Assembly: GCA_000433515.1 (NCBI GenBank)
Contig: FR891145.1
Span: 14,012 to 24,193 of the forward strand
Source: Candidatus Colimorpha enterica
GTDB lineage: Bacteria > Bacillota > Clostridia > Oscillospirales > CAG-272
Reading direction: 5' to 3'
Length of the DNA stretch: 10,182 bases
A program made the position numbers and the translations under genes. This document shows positions 1 to 6,976 of this stretch, piece by piece. Every line of letters begins with the position of its first letter. Positions within the stretch are counted from its first letter, which is position 1. The notes under the pieces are model-generated. The model made no database searches, was not told the DNA's origin, and worked only from the letters and a program-made list of their open reading frames with translations.

Positions 1-588
1 GTCAAGCCGCATGGAGGCGACGGTATCGGAAAGCTCCACGCTGTCGTCATGACGCTCCATCACGGCGGTGTCTCCGACAGAAACCGTCACGCGGAATCTG
101 CCTATCGAATCAAGCTCGTTTTTCACAAGCTCCGCCACGCCGGTTTTCAGAACGATGACAGCCTTGCCGCCGGAGCAGACGATGTCTCCGACCGTCTCAC
201 GCTCGATTCCCAGCCCCATAAGTGCGCCGAGGCAGTCGCGATGGGTAAAATCGGCGCGGTCAAGGTCGAAGCGGTTGACCTCGGCGGTCGCAAAGGCTAT
301 CCCGGCAAGCGTCGGAGAATCGGTTATATCGTTCTCCGTAAGGTAGTCAGGCAGGAATACCGGACATTTTCTTTCAGCTCCGTCGCAGCCGCCGAAAAGG
401 ATGTAGTTATGTATTCCGGCTGATCTCAGCATATCGGAGACTGTGTCCGCGTCGCTTTCAGACAGAAAATTCCCCGACTCGACTGTATTCCGGTTCTCTG
501 ACCTGAGTGCGAGGTCAAGAATGTGGGCAAACATGACCCTCTGCTCCGGGGTCTTTGCATATCTGTTTATAAGCGACGCTTTGTCCAT
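1..588 (-). CDS. ylmH: YlmH-type S4-domain RNA-binding protein (C-terminal part beyond left edge)
   Basis: The reading frame is open from the ATG at 588 to position 1, giving 196 residues; the family is usually about 255-260 residues, so the C-terminal part is missing at the window edge, not by mutation. Visible family motifs are FGGCDGAERK (residues 65-74), followed by a proline and tyrosine in the next dozen residues, and THRDCLGALMGLGIER (115-130) leading into a GDI step. The last residues (ASMRLD) look like the entry into the C-terminal S4 RNA-binding domain. In Bacillus, YlmH is encoded in the sepF-divIVA region and has been linked to ribosome-associated quality control; that role is family knowledge, not visible here. 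Only a weak Shine-Dalgarno (GAAAG) precedes the ATG. A near-consensus promoter at 647-675 should drive the gene independently of the sugar operon upstream. Confidence 0.9.
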   Translation of the reverse strand, partial: MDKASLINRYAKTPEQRVMFAHILDLALRSENRNTVESGNFLSESDADTVSDMLRSAGIHNYILFGGCDGAERKCPVFLPDYLTENDITDSPTLAGIAFATAEVNRFDLDRADFTHRDCLGALMGLGIERETVGDIVCSGGKAVIVLKTGVAELVKNELDSIGRFRVTVSVGDTAVMERHDDSVELSDTVASMRLD

Positions 589-604
589 GGCTTAAATCTT
601 TCAC

Positions 605-645
605 AAAAAAAATAATGCGCAGGAGTATCTTCATGCCTGCGCATT
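605..645 (-). terminator. Intrinsic terminator of the five-gene sugar operon
   Basis: A perfect inverted repeat (arms 636-645 and 614-623, core ATGCGCAGG / CCTGCGCAT, 12-base loop) is followed on the minus strand by one A and eight consecutive T residues (612-605). It lies 26 bases after the stop codon of the 923-residue lipoprotein gene and 26 bases before the ylmH ATG. The reverse direction also has a T-rich tail (TTATTTTAT), but no plus-strand gene ends here. Confidence 0.9.
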
Positions 646-646
646 T

Positions 647-675
647 ATTTTATCATATTTTCGGAGGACAGTCAA
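647..675 (-). promoter_or_regulatory. Sigma-A-type promoter for ylmH, overlapping the end of the upstream gene
   Basis: On the minus strand there is TTGACT at 675-670, a 17-base spacer, and TAAAAT at 652-647, preceded by TGA as an extended -10 (TGn). The -35 box contains the stop codon (674-672) of the upstream lipoprotein gene. The expected start of transcription, near 642-640, falls inside the 5' arm of the terminator hairpin at 614-645, leaving a leader of about 52 bases before the ylmH ATG. Box match and spacing are read directly; activity is inferred. Confidence 0.7.
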
Positions 676-3443
676 GTCCCGGAGTTTCTCAGGCGGCTCA
701 GCTCTTCACGGGAATATCGGTCTGCCAGAGCCGTAACGTCTGCGCTGCCGTACCTGTCGCGCATATCGATTATCGGATCGACGAAGCTGTGGCTTATCCA
801 CGGGAGCCATACGCCGTCTCCGGCTGTGCTGAACACGTTTCCGCTGACGTTGCAGGCTTCAAGATTCATTCCGGGCAGATACCAGCCGGTTTCGCTGTCG
901 GATGCGGTGATCTTGGTGTTGTTCTGGATGAACTTTGCGAAATCGAGGAAAGTGCTGTCGCCGGTCATGACCCAGTAATCGAAGAAGTCAAAGTATGTAC
1001 AGGCGGCATAGGCATCGACCGCGCCCCATCCGGTGGCTATCACCGACTGGCCGATGACACCGCCGTTTTTGAAGACATTGACTGCGTCGTAATCACTTCC
1101 GGCGGAGTACGGAACGGCGTAGTCGTATACATACACGAAGCTCATAGCCGACACTGCGGCGTGTTCGAGTGCTTCGCGGTATTTTTCCTCTCCGGTAAGG
1201 TCATACGCGGTCGAGAAGCAGTACATGGCGTATATTGCCGATTCCTTATCGACAACGTTCACGTGGTCCGGGCAGATGCTGACGTACTTTCCGATCTCAA
1301 GATACATGGTGTCATAAGCCCATTCGGCTGTCCTGATTGCCGCGTCGCGGTATTTTGCATTGCCGGTGAGGGTATACATCTTTGCGAGGAATCTTACCGC
1401 GCAGTACGATGCAAGGCGGGACTTTCCGTCAAATCCGCTCCATATCATTGACTGGTCGAAGTTCTCAAGGCTTCCGTCAGTCATTATCGTTGCGCCGCTT
1501 CTTCTGTAAGCGCGCGACCATGTGCCGTCGCCGTCCTGATTCTTCACAAGGAAATCGGCTGTTTTTACCGCCGCCTTCTGCCATACGGTTATGTCGAGCC
1601 CGTTTTTCTTTCCGAAAATGCAGGCATCGGCGATTCCCTCAACGCTGTCGACAACGACTCTTAAGTAATCGGCATATCCCTGTATGCTTCCGCCGGTGCG
1701 GCTGTTCCCGTCCGGGATCCACCACACGACCGGAAGCTCGTTTTCGTTTATCTTGTCCGACGACCAGAAGTCAAGCATTGCACTTCCCTTTGCTATAATA
1801 CTCCGGTTTCCGGAAAGCACGCCCTCTCTCAGCATTTCATATGCGGCGGATGTCTGGGCACCGGAAAATCCGGCGAGGTATGAGACGGGGGAATACGGCC
1901 TCCCTGTCCTCACGCTTGCGTCGAAATACAGTCCGGCTGATTTTATCCCATCGGGGGAGGAATACTCGGTGTAGAATGCCTCGTATATCTTCAGCTGTTC
2001 GGAATAGACTTTGTTTATATCGATATTGTCAGCCACCTTGGGGGAATACAGTGAGAAAGCCTTTTTATAGCTTTCCGTCATCGCCTTCTGATAGCTGTCT
2101 GATATGCCGGGAATAAGTGAAATGCTGTACTTATGGCTGTTTCCGGCGGACAGGATATTGTACTTTTTCCGCCACCGTGAACCTTCGCGCTCGTAGGTCA
2201 CCGGTCCCTCCGATGAGGGGTAGACAAAGCCCACCGACAGGGTCTGTCCGAAGGTATATCCGACTGAGCCGTAACGCACCTCGTCGGATACGGTTATGTC
2301 GTTCTCGCCCGGAAGCTCGATGCTGACATCTGGTGTCAGGTGGACGAGCATGAGGCAGTTTCCGTTCTTCCGGTTTCTTGCCATCGCCGACGGGAGAGTC
2401 ACGCACAGCTCCTTAACATAGTTGTGTTTTCCGGAAAAGTCAGAGGCAAGAGATTTGCCCCACGGGTTTGTCGTCTGCATATACTCCGTGTCGCGGTAAA
2501 GCACTCCTGGAATAAAATAATCGTAACCGTCACGGTCGCAGCTTCCGTCCGGTGTGGCATCGGAGAAGAGCACCGCACTTGCAAAGCCGGCTTCCGAGGG
2601 GGTGCTTGAGGTCACACTGACAGTTCTGTCAAATGAGAACGTGCCGCCGGCGGTCGGATACCAGTCGTCGCGGACAAGGAAAACACTTCCCGCCGCAGTC
2701 TTTACTTCGGCAAATGCGGAAAAGCCGCTTTCGGTTCTGATCGCGTTGCCGTAGGCACAGGCATATTCGCCCTCATTCCCGCTGCGTCCGATTGTTCTGA
2801 TCACAGCGGGTGTATCGGAGCGGGAAATCTCCTTGCCGTCGCGGAGAACAGAAACGCCGCCGTCTTCGCGGATTTTTAATATATATCCGCCGTTTTCAAG
2901 TCCGGTGTCAGTTACTTGTCCGCACTCCGGCTTTCCGTGAGTTACGGCAATGACGGCATTTCCCACGATGGTCACCCCCTGTTTTATTCCGACCGAGGCG
3001 CGTTTTTCCGGTTCGCCCTTCTCTGCGTCGTATCCGGTGCAGAGCTCAAGGAAACGGACTGCAGCAGCCATTACCGTTCCTGCGCCGTTTCCGGTGATGA
3101 ATATTTTACCGCCGTGCTCGGTCACCGAATATGACATGATTTTATTCTCCGCGCCGCCGCGGTTTGTGTTTCCGACAACGATCTCATGCTCTCCGGCGGT
3201 TTCTCCGCCCTTCAGCCAGTCGTCGGTGAGGTCAAGCCTTACTCCGGTGCTTCTTTCTATGACACTTCGTATGAGTGCAGCTGATTCGCGTTCTTCCTTT
3301 GTTGCCGTTGCCGATATGATTATCCTGTAATCTGATATGCCGTCTTTTACGATATCAGCAGTCTTTCCCCTCCCGCAGGAGGCAAGGAGGAGAAGGACTG
3401 CGGCAATAATTACCGGAAGAATTCCTGTACCGATCTTATTCAT
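672..3443 (-). CDS. Large lipoprotein with glycosidase-like (alpha/alpha) toroid C-terminal half
   Basis: The protein has 923 residues. The start is taken as the ATG at 3443 because it begins a clean lipoprotein signal (MNK, hydrophobic stretch, LASC with the lipidated Cys at residue 23); a longer TTG start at 3488 adds an implausible polar leader. Residues about 30-135 (RIIISATATKEERESAALI...) resemble the N-terminal alpha/beta domain that precedes GH67 or GH20 enzymes. The middle (about 180-470) is beta-rich with many aromatic and glycine positions, probably a beta-sandwich. The C-terminal half is helical with three similar hairpin turns, LTGNAKYR (692), LTGEEKYR (749) and MTGDSTF (826), as in six-hairpin glycosidases and related lyases. 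Candidate active-site segments are WWIPDGN (574-580), NQDGDGTW (635-642) and DKE (732-734). The substrate is unknown; the operon suggests an arabinose-containing plant glycan. The start overlaps the upstream gene by 8 bases with no clear Shine-Dalgarno, suggesting translational coupling. The fold is inferred, and no catalytic family is assigned. Confidence 0.75.
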   Translation of the reverse strand: MNKIGTGILPVIIAAVLLLLASCGRGKTADIVKDGISDYRIIISATATKEERESAALIRSVIERSTGVRLDLTDDWLKGGETAGEHEIVVGNTNRGGAENKIMSYSVTEHGGKIFITGNGAGTVMAAAVRFLELCTGYDAEKGEPEKRASVGIKQGVTIVGNAVIAVTHGKPECGQVTDTGLENGGYILKIREDGGVSVLRDGKEISRSDTPAVIRTIGRSGNEGEYACAYGNAIRTESGFSAFAEVKTAAGSVFLVRDDWYPTAGGTFSFDRTVSVTSSTPSEAGFASAVLFSDATPDGSCDRDGYDYFIPGVLYRDTEYMQTTNPWGKSLASDFSGKHNYVKELCVTLPSAMARNRKNGNCLMLVHLTPDVSIELPGENDITVSDEVRYGSVGYTFGQTLSVGFVYPSSEGPVTYEREGSRWRKKYNILSAGNSHKYSISLIPGISDSYQKAMTESYKKAFSLYSPKVADNIDINKVYSEQLKIYEAFYTEYSSPDGIKSAGLYFDASVRTGRPYSPVSYLAGFSGAQTSAAYEMLREGVLSGNRSIIAKGSAMLDFWSSDKINENELPVVWWIPDGNSRTGGSIQGYADYLRVVVDSVEGIADACIFGKKNGLDITVWQKAAVKTADFLVKNQDGDGTWSRAYRRSGATIMTDGSLENFDQSMIWSGFDGKSRLASYCAVRFLAKMYTLTGNAKYRDAAIRTAEWAYDTMYLEIGKYVSICPDHVNVVDKESAIYAMYCFSTAYDLTGEEKYREALEHAAVSAMSFVYVYDYAVPYSAGSDYDAVNVFKNGGVIGQSVIATGWGAVDAYAACTYFDFFDYWVMTGDSTFLDFAKFIQNNTKITASDSETGWYLPGMNLEACNVSGNVFSTAGDGVWLPWISHSFVDPIIDMRDRYGSADVTALADRYSREELSRLRNSGT

Positions 3444-4353
3444 CCCCGGTTCTGCGTCTGAGAACGACAGCTGCGGCGGCAGACACAAGAAGCACTGCCG
3501 TCACGGCAAGGATCCCGTCGCCGGTTTCCGGGGGAATAGGCTCTTCGCCCTTCTTTCCGGCAAGAATAAGTTCTATCCCGTGCTGTTCGGGTATCCAGTC
3601 GAAGGAACTCATATCAGCCATTGAGCCGTAAAGTCCGGCAAGCTCGCGGTTTGCGTTATAATCATTGTAAATAAAGAGGGCGGTCACGACACTTCCCTTT
3701 GCCGGAGCCGGGATATCCTCTCCGGTTTTGTCCTTCATGTCCTGAAGCAGCAGTGTCCACGGTATCGCCTCTTCAAACTGCCAGCCCTTATCGGTGACAG
3801 ATGCGGCGTAGGGGTAATTCACCGGATCCTGTATGACCGACTCGTTTTCCACGCATTGGTGGCAGTAAAGCGCCGCGCCCGGGGCTCCGTCTGCCTTGAG
3901 CTGCGGAGCCGAAGACATGAGAATACCGCGTCTTGCACCGTTCAGAGTGCCTTTGTTCATGTCGAGGATGTTCTCTCTGCCGTTCAGCTTCTTTCCGACA
4001 TCAAGAAGAAGCTGAACGTTATCACCGCCGTTCCATGTATACTCGGTGAAGTAACATTTTGTTCCGTCGGTTATGTCGTATGCGACATAGAGGTACTTCG
4101 CATCCCATCCGAAGTAGACATCAGCCGAAAAGCCCTCTGCGATCTTCTCTCCTACAACTCCGGCTTTGAGGTTTTTTCCGTCAAGCGTGATCTTTGCCGC
4201 ACCGTTGTACTCATCCGCCGATATCTTTCCGTCGACCGTGATACCGGACACCTCCGGGGCGCTTATCCTTCCGACCGGAGCTGCGGCCGAGGCGGTAAGC
4301 ACCATTGCTGCCGCCGCGAGAACCGCGACTGCTGCCGTGATGATTTTCTTCAT
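3436..4353 (-). CDS. Secreted CBM9-like domain protein with PPETGD-type surface anchor
   Basis: The protein has 305 residues. A signal peptide (MKKIITAAVAVLAAAAMVL, cleavage likely after ASA near residue 24) precedes one CBM9/DOMON-like beta-sandwich domain (about 30-265), recognised from VDGKISADEY, the tryptophan-rich strand DVYFGWDAKYLYVAYDITD, GGDNVQLLLD and GWQFEEAIPW. The family binds sugars, in known CBM9 modules often at the reducing end of chains. The C terminus has IPPETGD (273-279), a hydrophobic segment (280-298) and RRR, the layout of a sortase sorting signal but with PPETG instead of LPxTG, so it may be wall-linked or simply membrane-anchored. It is a paralogue of the gene at 5865-6950; both carry the unusual CHQC motif (here 164-167). 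There is no catalytic domain, so a binding or display role is inferred. A Shine-Dalgarno-like AGGCAGGA precedes the ATG. The stop codon lies inside the start of the next gene. Confidence 0.82.
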   Translation of the reverse strand: MKKIITAAVAVLAAAAMVLTASAAAPVGRISAPEVSGITVDGKISADEYNGAAKITLDGKNLKAGVVGEKIAEGFSADVYFGWDAKYLYVAYDITDGTKCYFTEYTWNGGDNVQLLLDVGKKLNGRENILDMNKGTLNGARRGILMSSAPQLKADGAPGAALYCHQCVENESVIQDPVNYPYAASVTDKGWQFEEAIPWTLLLQDMKDKTGEDIPAPAKGSVVTALFIYNDYNANRELAGLYGSMADMSSFDWIPEQHGIELILAGKKGEEPIPPETGDGILAVTAVLLVSAAAAVVLRRRTGDE

Positions 4354-4382
4354 GTTTTTTTTCCTGCCTTTCGTTTTCGATT

Positions 4383-5852
4383 TTATTTGAGCTGACTGTA
4401 ACTGTCGATTGTCTCACGGAGTTTTGCCTCTGCCGCCGCTGCATAGCGGGCATAGAGTGTTGCGACCGAACCTGCACCCGAGGAAAGGGAGAGCTGAAGT
4501 CTTTCAAGAATTGTTCCCCATTTGAAGATCTGGTCGAGATCGAATATCTCGGTGTCTATGACAAGCGAGATCATTCGCTTTGACTCCTCGTCCTGTGCAT
4601 AACGGTTGGTGAGAAGCGTGTCATAGAATGCCGGGCTTACGTAGTTTTTCGCACCCGCGCAGAATGCCTCAAGCATCACCCCGGCACGTTCTCTGTCTCT
4701 GACCGAGGTCAGAACCGTTATTGCCGTCGAACCGGTGTAGCCGGCGCGGTGGCGGTATTCCTTCTGGTTCTCGTCATATTTCGGGCAGGGGAGAAGTCCG
4801 ACGTCGCTTGTCATTTCGGTAATGATATTAAAATAGAAGCTGAGCGGTCCGCACATGAACAGCGATTTCTCGTCAAAAGCCGCGCGGAAGGTATCGTTTA
4901 TGTCGTTATTGAAAAGCGGTTCCTGTCCGATGCTGTATGTATTGTACCGGCTGCCGCTTACTATGTCACGCACCTTGCCGTAGATGTTATCGGTCTTGTC
5001 GCTGAAGGGGGTTATTGCCGGCAGACCGGTTTTTTCGTCAAGATATGCACCGGTTATTCCCGACCCTACATAAAAAACGTCGTATATCATGCCTACAAGC
5101 CCGTAGGCATCCTCGTAATCCGGGGTGCCGTTTCCGTTCAGGTCGGAACCGTAGCTCTTCACGATCTTTGCGAAGGCATCGATCGTCCATTCGCCGGAAT
5201 CAACAAGAGTGTATGGGGCGTCGAGCTTTGAATCGGCAAACAGGGTTTTGTTGAAGAACATGACATAGGTGTCGAGCTTGTCGTTGAGAAGCGCATCACT
5301 TATAGCGAAATACTGGCGGTTGAGAATTCTCATACTGTCATTGAGTGTTTTGTTCCACCACGGCTTTTCGAGGTCGAGATGAGGCACATCGCCCGACGAC
5401 AGGTCGACGAACGCTCCCGCCGAGGCGAGTGTCGCCGCATCCATTATTCCGGGAATGCAGATATCGCATATATCGTCATAGGCACTGAGATTATCGGATA
5501 TTGTTCTGTAAAAGCTGCCGCCGGAGGCAGTTTCATCGTTATACGTCACGAAATTCAGCTTTACGTTGTAGTCGTTCTCAAGCCGCTTGTTGCGCCGGTA
5601 CGCCGCGTCTCCGAGAACGGCCGTGCTCTGCTCGTCTGAAATGACAGCCATCTCGCCCCACGCCATCTCCGGATCACGGCACATAACGGTAACCGATGCG
5701 CCGTTATAGTCTCCGCGGGATATCTCCGGGACATATTCAGCTGTGTAGCCGTCGTCGCTTGTCTTTGCGCCTCCCGGTTTCTTTGTTCCGCAGCCGGCAA
5801 GTGCCGAGATTGCGGCAAGAACCGCAAGAAGTGCGGCAAATGATCTCCTCAT
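4383..5852 (-). CDS. ABC transporter extracellular solute-binding lipoprotein (sugar type)
   Basis: The protein has 489 residues. A lipoprotein signal (MRRSFAALLAVLAAISALAGC) places the lipidated cysteine at residue 21. The body matches the large clostridial sugar-binding proteins of the family 1 solute-binding superfamily: an early lobe with NRLENDYNVKLNF, the LDLEKPWWN segment typical of this group, and DLNGNGTPDYED (237-248), which looks like the calcium-binding loop often found in these proteins. The expected role is capture of an oligosaccharide outside the membrane for import by a CUT1-type ABC permease. No permease or ATPase gene is present in the window, so the partners must lie elsewhere. 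The gene starts 12 bases after the previous stop; its GTGAGG Shine-Dalgarno overlaps that TGA stop codon. The ligand cannot be read from sequence; arabino-oligosaccharide is inferred from the neighbouring GH127 gene. Confidence 0.88.
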   Translation of the reverse strand: MRRSFAALLAVLAAISALAGCGTKKPGGAKTSDDGYTAEYVPEISRGDYNGASVTVMCRDPEMAWGEMAVISDEQSTAVLGDAAYRRNKRLENDYNVKLNFVTYNDETASGGSFYRTISDNLSAYDDICDICIPGIMDAATLASAGAFVDLSSGDVPHLDLEKPWWNKTLNDSMRILNRQYFAISDALLNDKLDTYVMFFNKTLFADSKLDAPYTLVDSGEWTIDAFAKIVKSYGSDLNGNGTPDYEDAYGLVGMIYDVFYVGSGITGAYLDEKTGLPAITPFSDKTDNIYGKVRDIVSGSRYNTYSIGQEPLFNNDINDTFRAAFDEKSLFMCGPLSFYFNIITEMTSDVGLLPCPKYDENQKEYRHRAGYTGSTAITVLTSVRDRERAGVMLEAFCAGAKNYVSPAFYDTLLTNRYAQDEESKRMISLVIDTEIFDLDQIFKWGTILERLQLSLSSGAGSVATLYARYAAAAEAKLRETIDSYSQLK

Positions 5853-5864
5853 GCTCAGTCAACC

Positions 5865-6950
5865 TCACTTCTTCTTTTTTCTGACAATTATAATAGCTGC
5901 AGCCGCTCCGCAGACTATAACTGCAGCGATAATTATGTATATCCATGCATTTCCGCCGCCTGATGCGTTATTATCTGAAGGGGCAGTGGCAGACGGTGCT
6001 TCCGTGGCTGAGGATGTGCCTGTCGGCGGATCGGCGGTGATGTCGGAGGTGCTTTCCTGCGGTTTTTCGCTTGTCACCGGTATGTCGGAAGTCGTTCCGG
6101 TCGGTTCTGTGGTAGTAGCCGACTCGGGGGCTTTTTCACCTTCGCCGAGGAGGGTGAAGAATATTCCGTGCTCATCAGGCTCCCAGCTGAATTCGGTCGT
6201 GTACCCGGTTTTTGTGGTTCCGAACCAGTTTGTCATTTTATGATTATTGTAGTCGTTGTAGATAAGGAGTGCCGTGACCTCGGTGCCTTTTCCGACCTTT
6301 CCGACGTCTGCGCCGCATTTATCCTTCATGTCGGCAGCAAGGATCTCCCATGGAATGCCTTCTTCAAATGTCCAGCCGTGATCGGTGACCTCTGCTCCGA
6401 ATGGAGCTGCTGAGTAATCTGTGATAACAGACTCGTTCACCACGCACTGGTGGCAGTAGAGCGCTGTGCCGGGCGTGCCGTCGGGTTTGAGCTGCGGAGC
6501 ACTTGAAAACAGTGTCCCGCGGTTGCCGCCGGTCTGCTGTGAGTCGTTGAGTACCACTCCGGGAAGAGACGGTCCGAGATCGAGGAGAAGCTGGATACTG
6601 TCCCCGCCATCCCATGCGTATTCAGTGAAATACGACTTTGTCGGGTCTGTGACATCGTATGCGACATAAAGGTACTTTTCGTCCCACATCACATAACAGT
6701 CAAGGTAAACATCGGTCGGGACCTCAGCAAAGCCGTGCTGCCACACCGCCTTGGCATTGCTGTCATTGACAGTGAACTTAAGCGCGTTCTTCCATTCGTC
6801 GGCATCAAGTCTGCCATCGATTTCAGGCTTTTCCGATGCATACGGGACATAAAGCTGCCCCACGTTGTGCGTCATGTCAGCCGCAGAGACGGAAATTGCC
6901 GCCGTCAGCGCAAACAGAAACGCAAATACGATTACTGCTGTCTTTTTCAT
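5865..6950 (-). CDS. Membrane-anchored CBM9-like domain protein with Ser/Thr-rich stalk
   Basis: The protein has 361 residues. A signal peptide (MKKTAVIVFAFLFALTAAISVSA, cleavage near residue 23) leads into a CBM9/DOMON-like domain (about 35-270) with IDGRLDADEW, DEKYLYVAYDVTD, GGDSIQLLLDLG and GWTFEEGIPW. A low-complexity stalk rich in Thr, Ser, Pro and Glu follows (about 275-330), then a transmembrane helix (about 335-356) and a terminal KKKK that fixes the tail in the cytoplasm. This suggests a carbohydrate-binding head held away from the membrane through the wall. It is clearly related along its whole head to the gene at 3436-4353, including SSAPQLK, ALYCHQCV (CHQC at 166-169), NESVI and IYNDYN, but uses a different anchor and a much longer stalk. 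A strong Shine-Dalgarno (GGAGG, 6963-6959) sits 8 bases before the ATG. The ligand is unknown. Confidence 0.85.
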   Translation of the reverse strand: MKKTAVIVFAFLFALTAAISVSAADMTHNVGQLYVPYASEKPEIDGRLDADEWKNALKFTVNDSNAKAVWQHGFAEVPTDVYLDCYVMWDEKYLYVAYDVTDPTKSYFTEYAWDGGDSIQLLLDLGPSLPGVVLNDSQQTGGNRGTLFSSAPQLKPDGTPGTALYCHQCVVNESVITDYSAAPFGAEVTDHGWTFEEGIPWEILAADMKDKCGADVGKVGKGTEVTALLIYNDYNNHKMTNWFGTTKTGYTTEFSWEPDEHGIFFTLLGEGEKAPESATTTEPTGTTSDIPVTSEKPQESTSDITADPPTGTSSATEAPSATAPSDNNASGGGNAWIYIIIAAVIVCGAAAAIIIVRKKKK

Positions 6951-6976
6951 TGATTTATCCTCCGTAAAATTATTTC

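Noticed and set aside
615..1451. 278-codon open frame on the plus strand
   Set aside because: It lies wholly antisense to the large lipoprotein gene, has no recognisable domain or Shine-Dalgarno, and starts inside the terminator hairpin. Its length is explained by the codon bias of the real gene.
3444..3488. Longer start of the large lipoprotein at a TTG codon (3488)
   Set aside because: It would add 15 polar residues ahead of a clean lipoprotein signal peptide.
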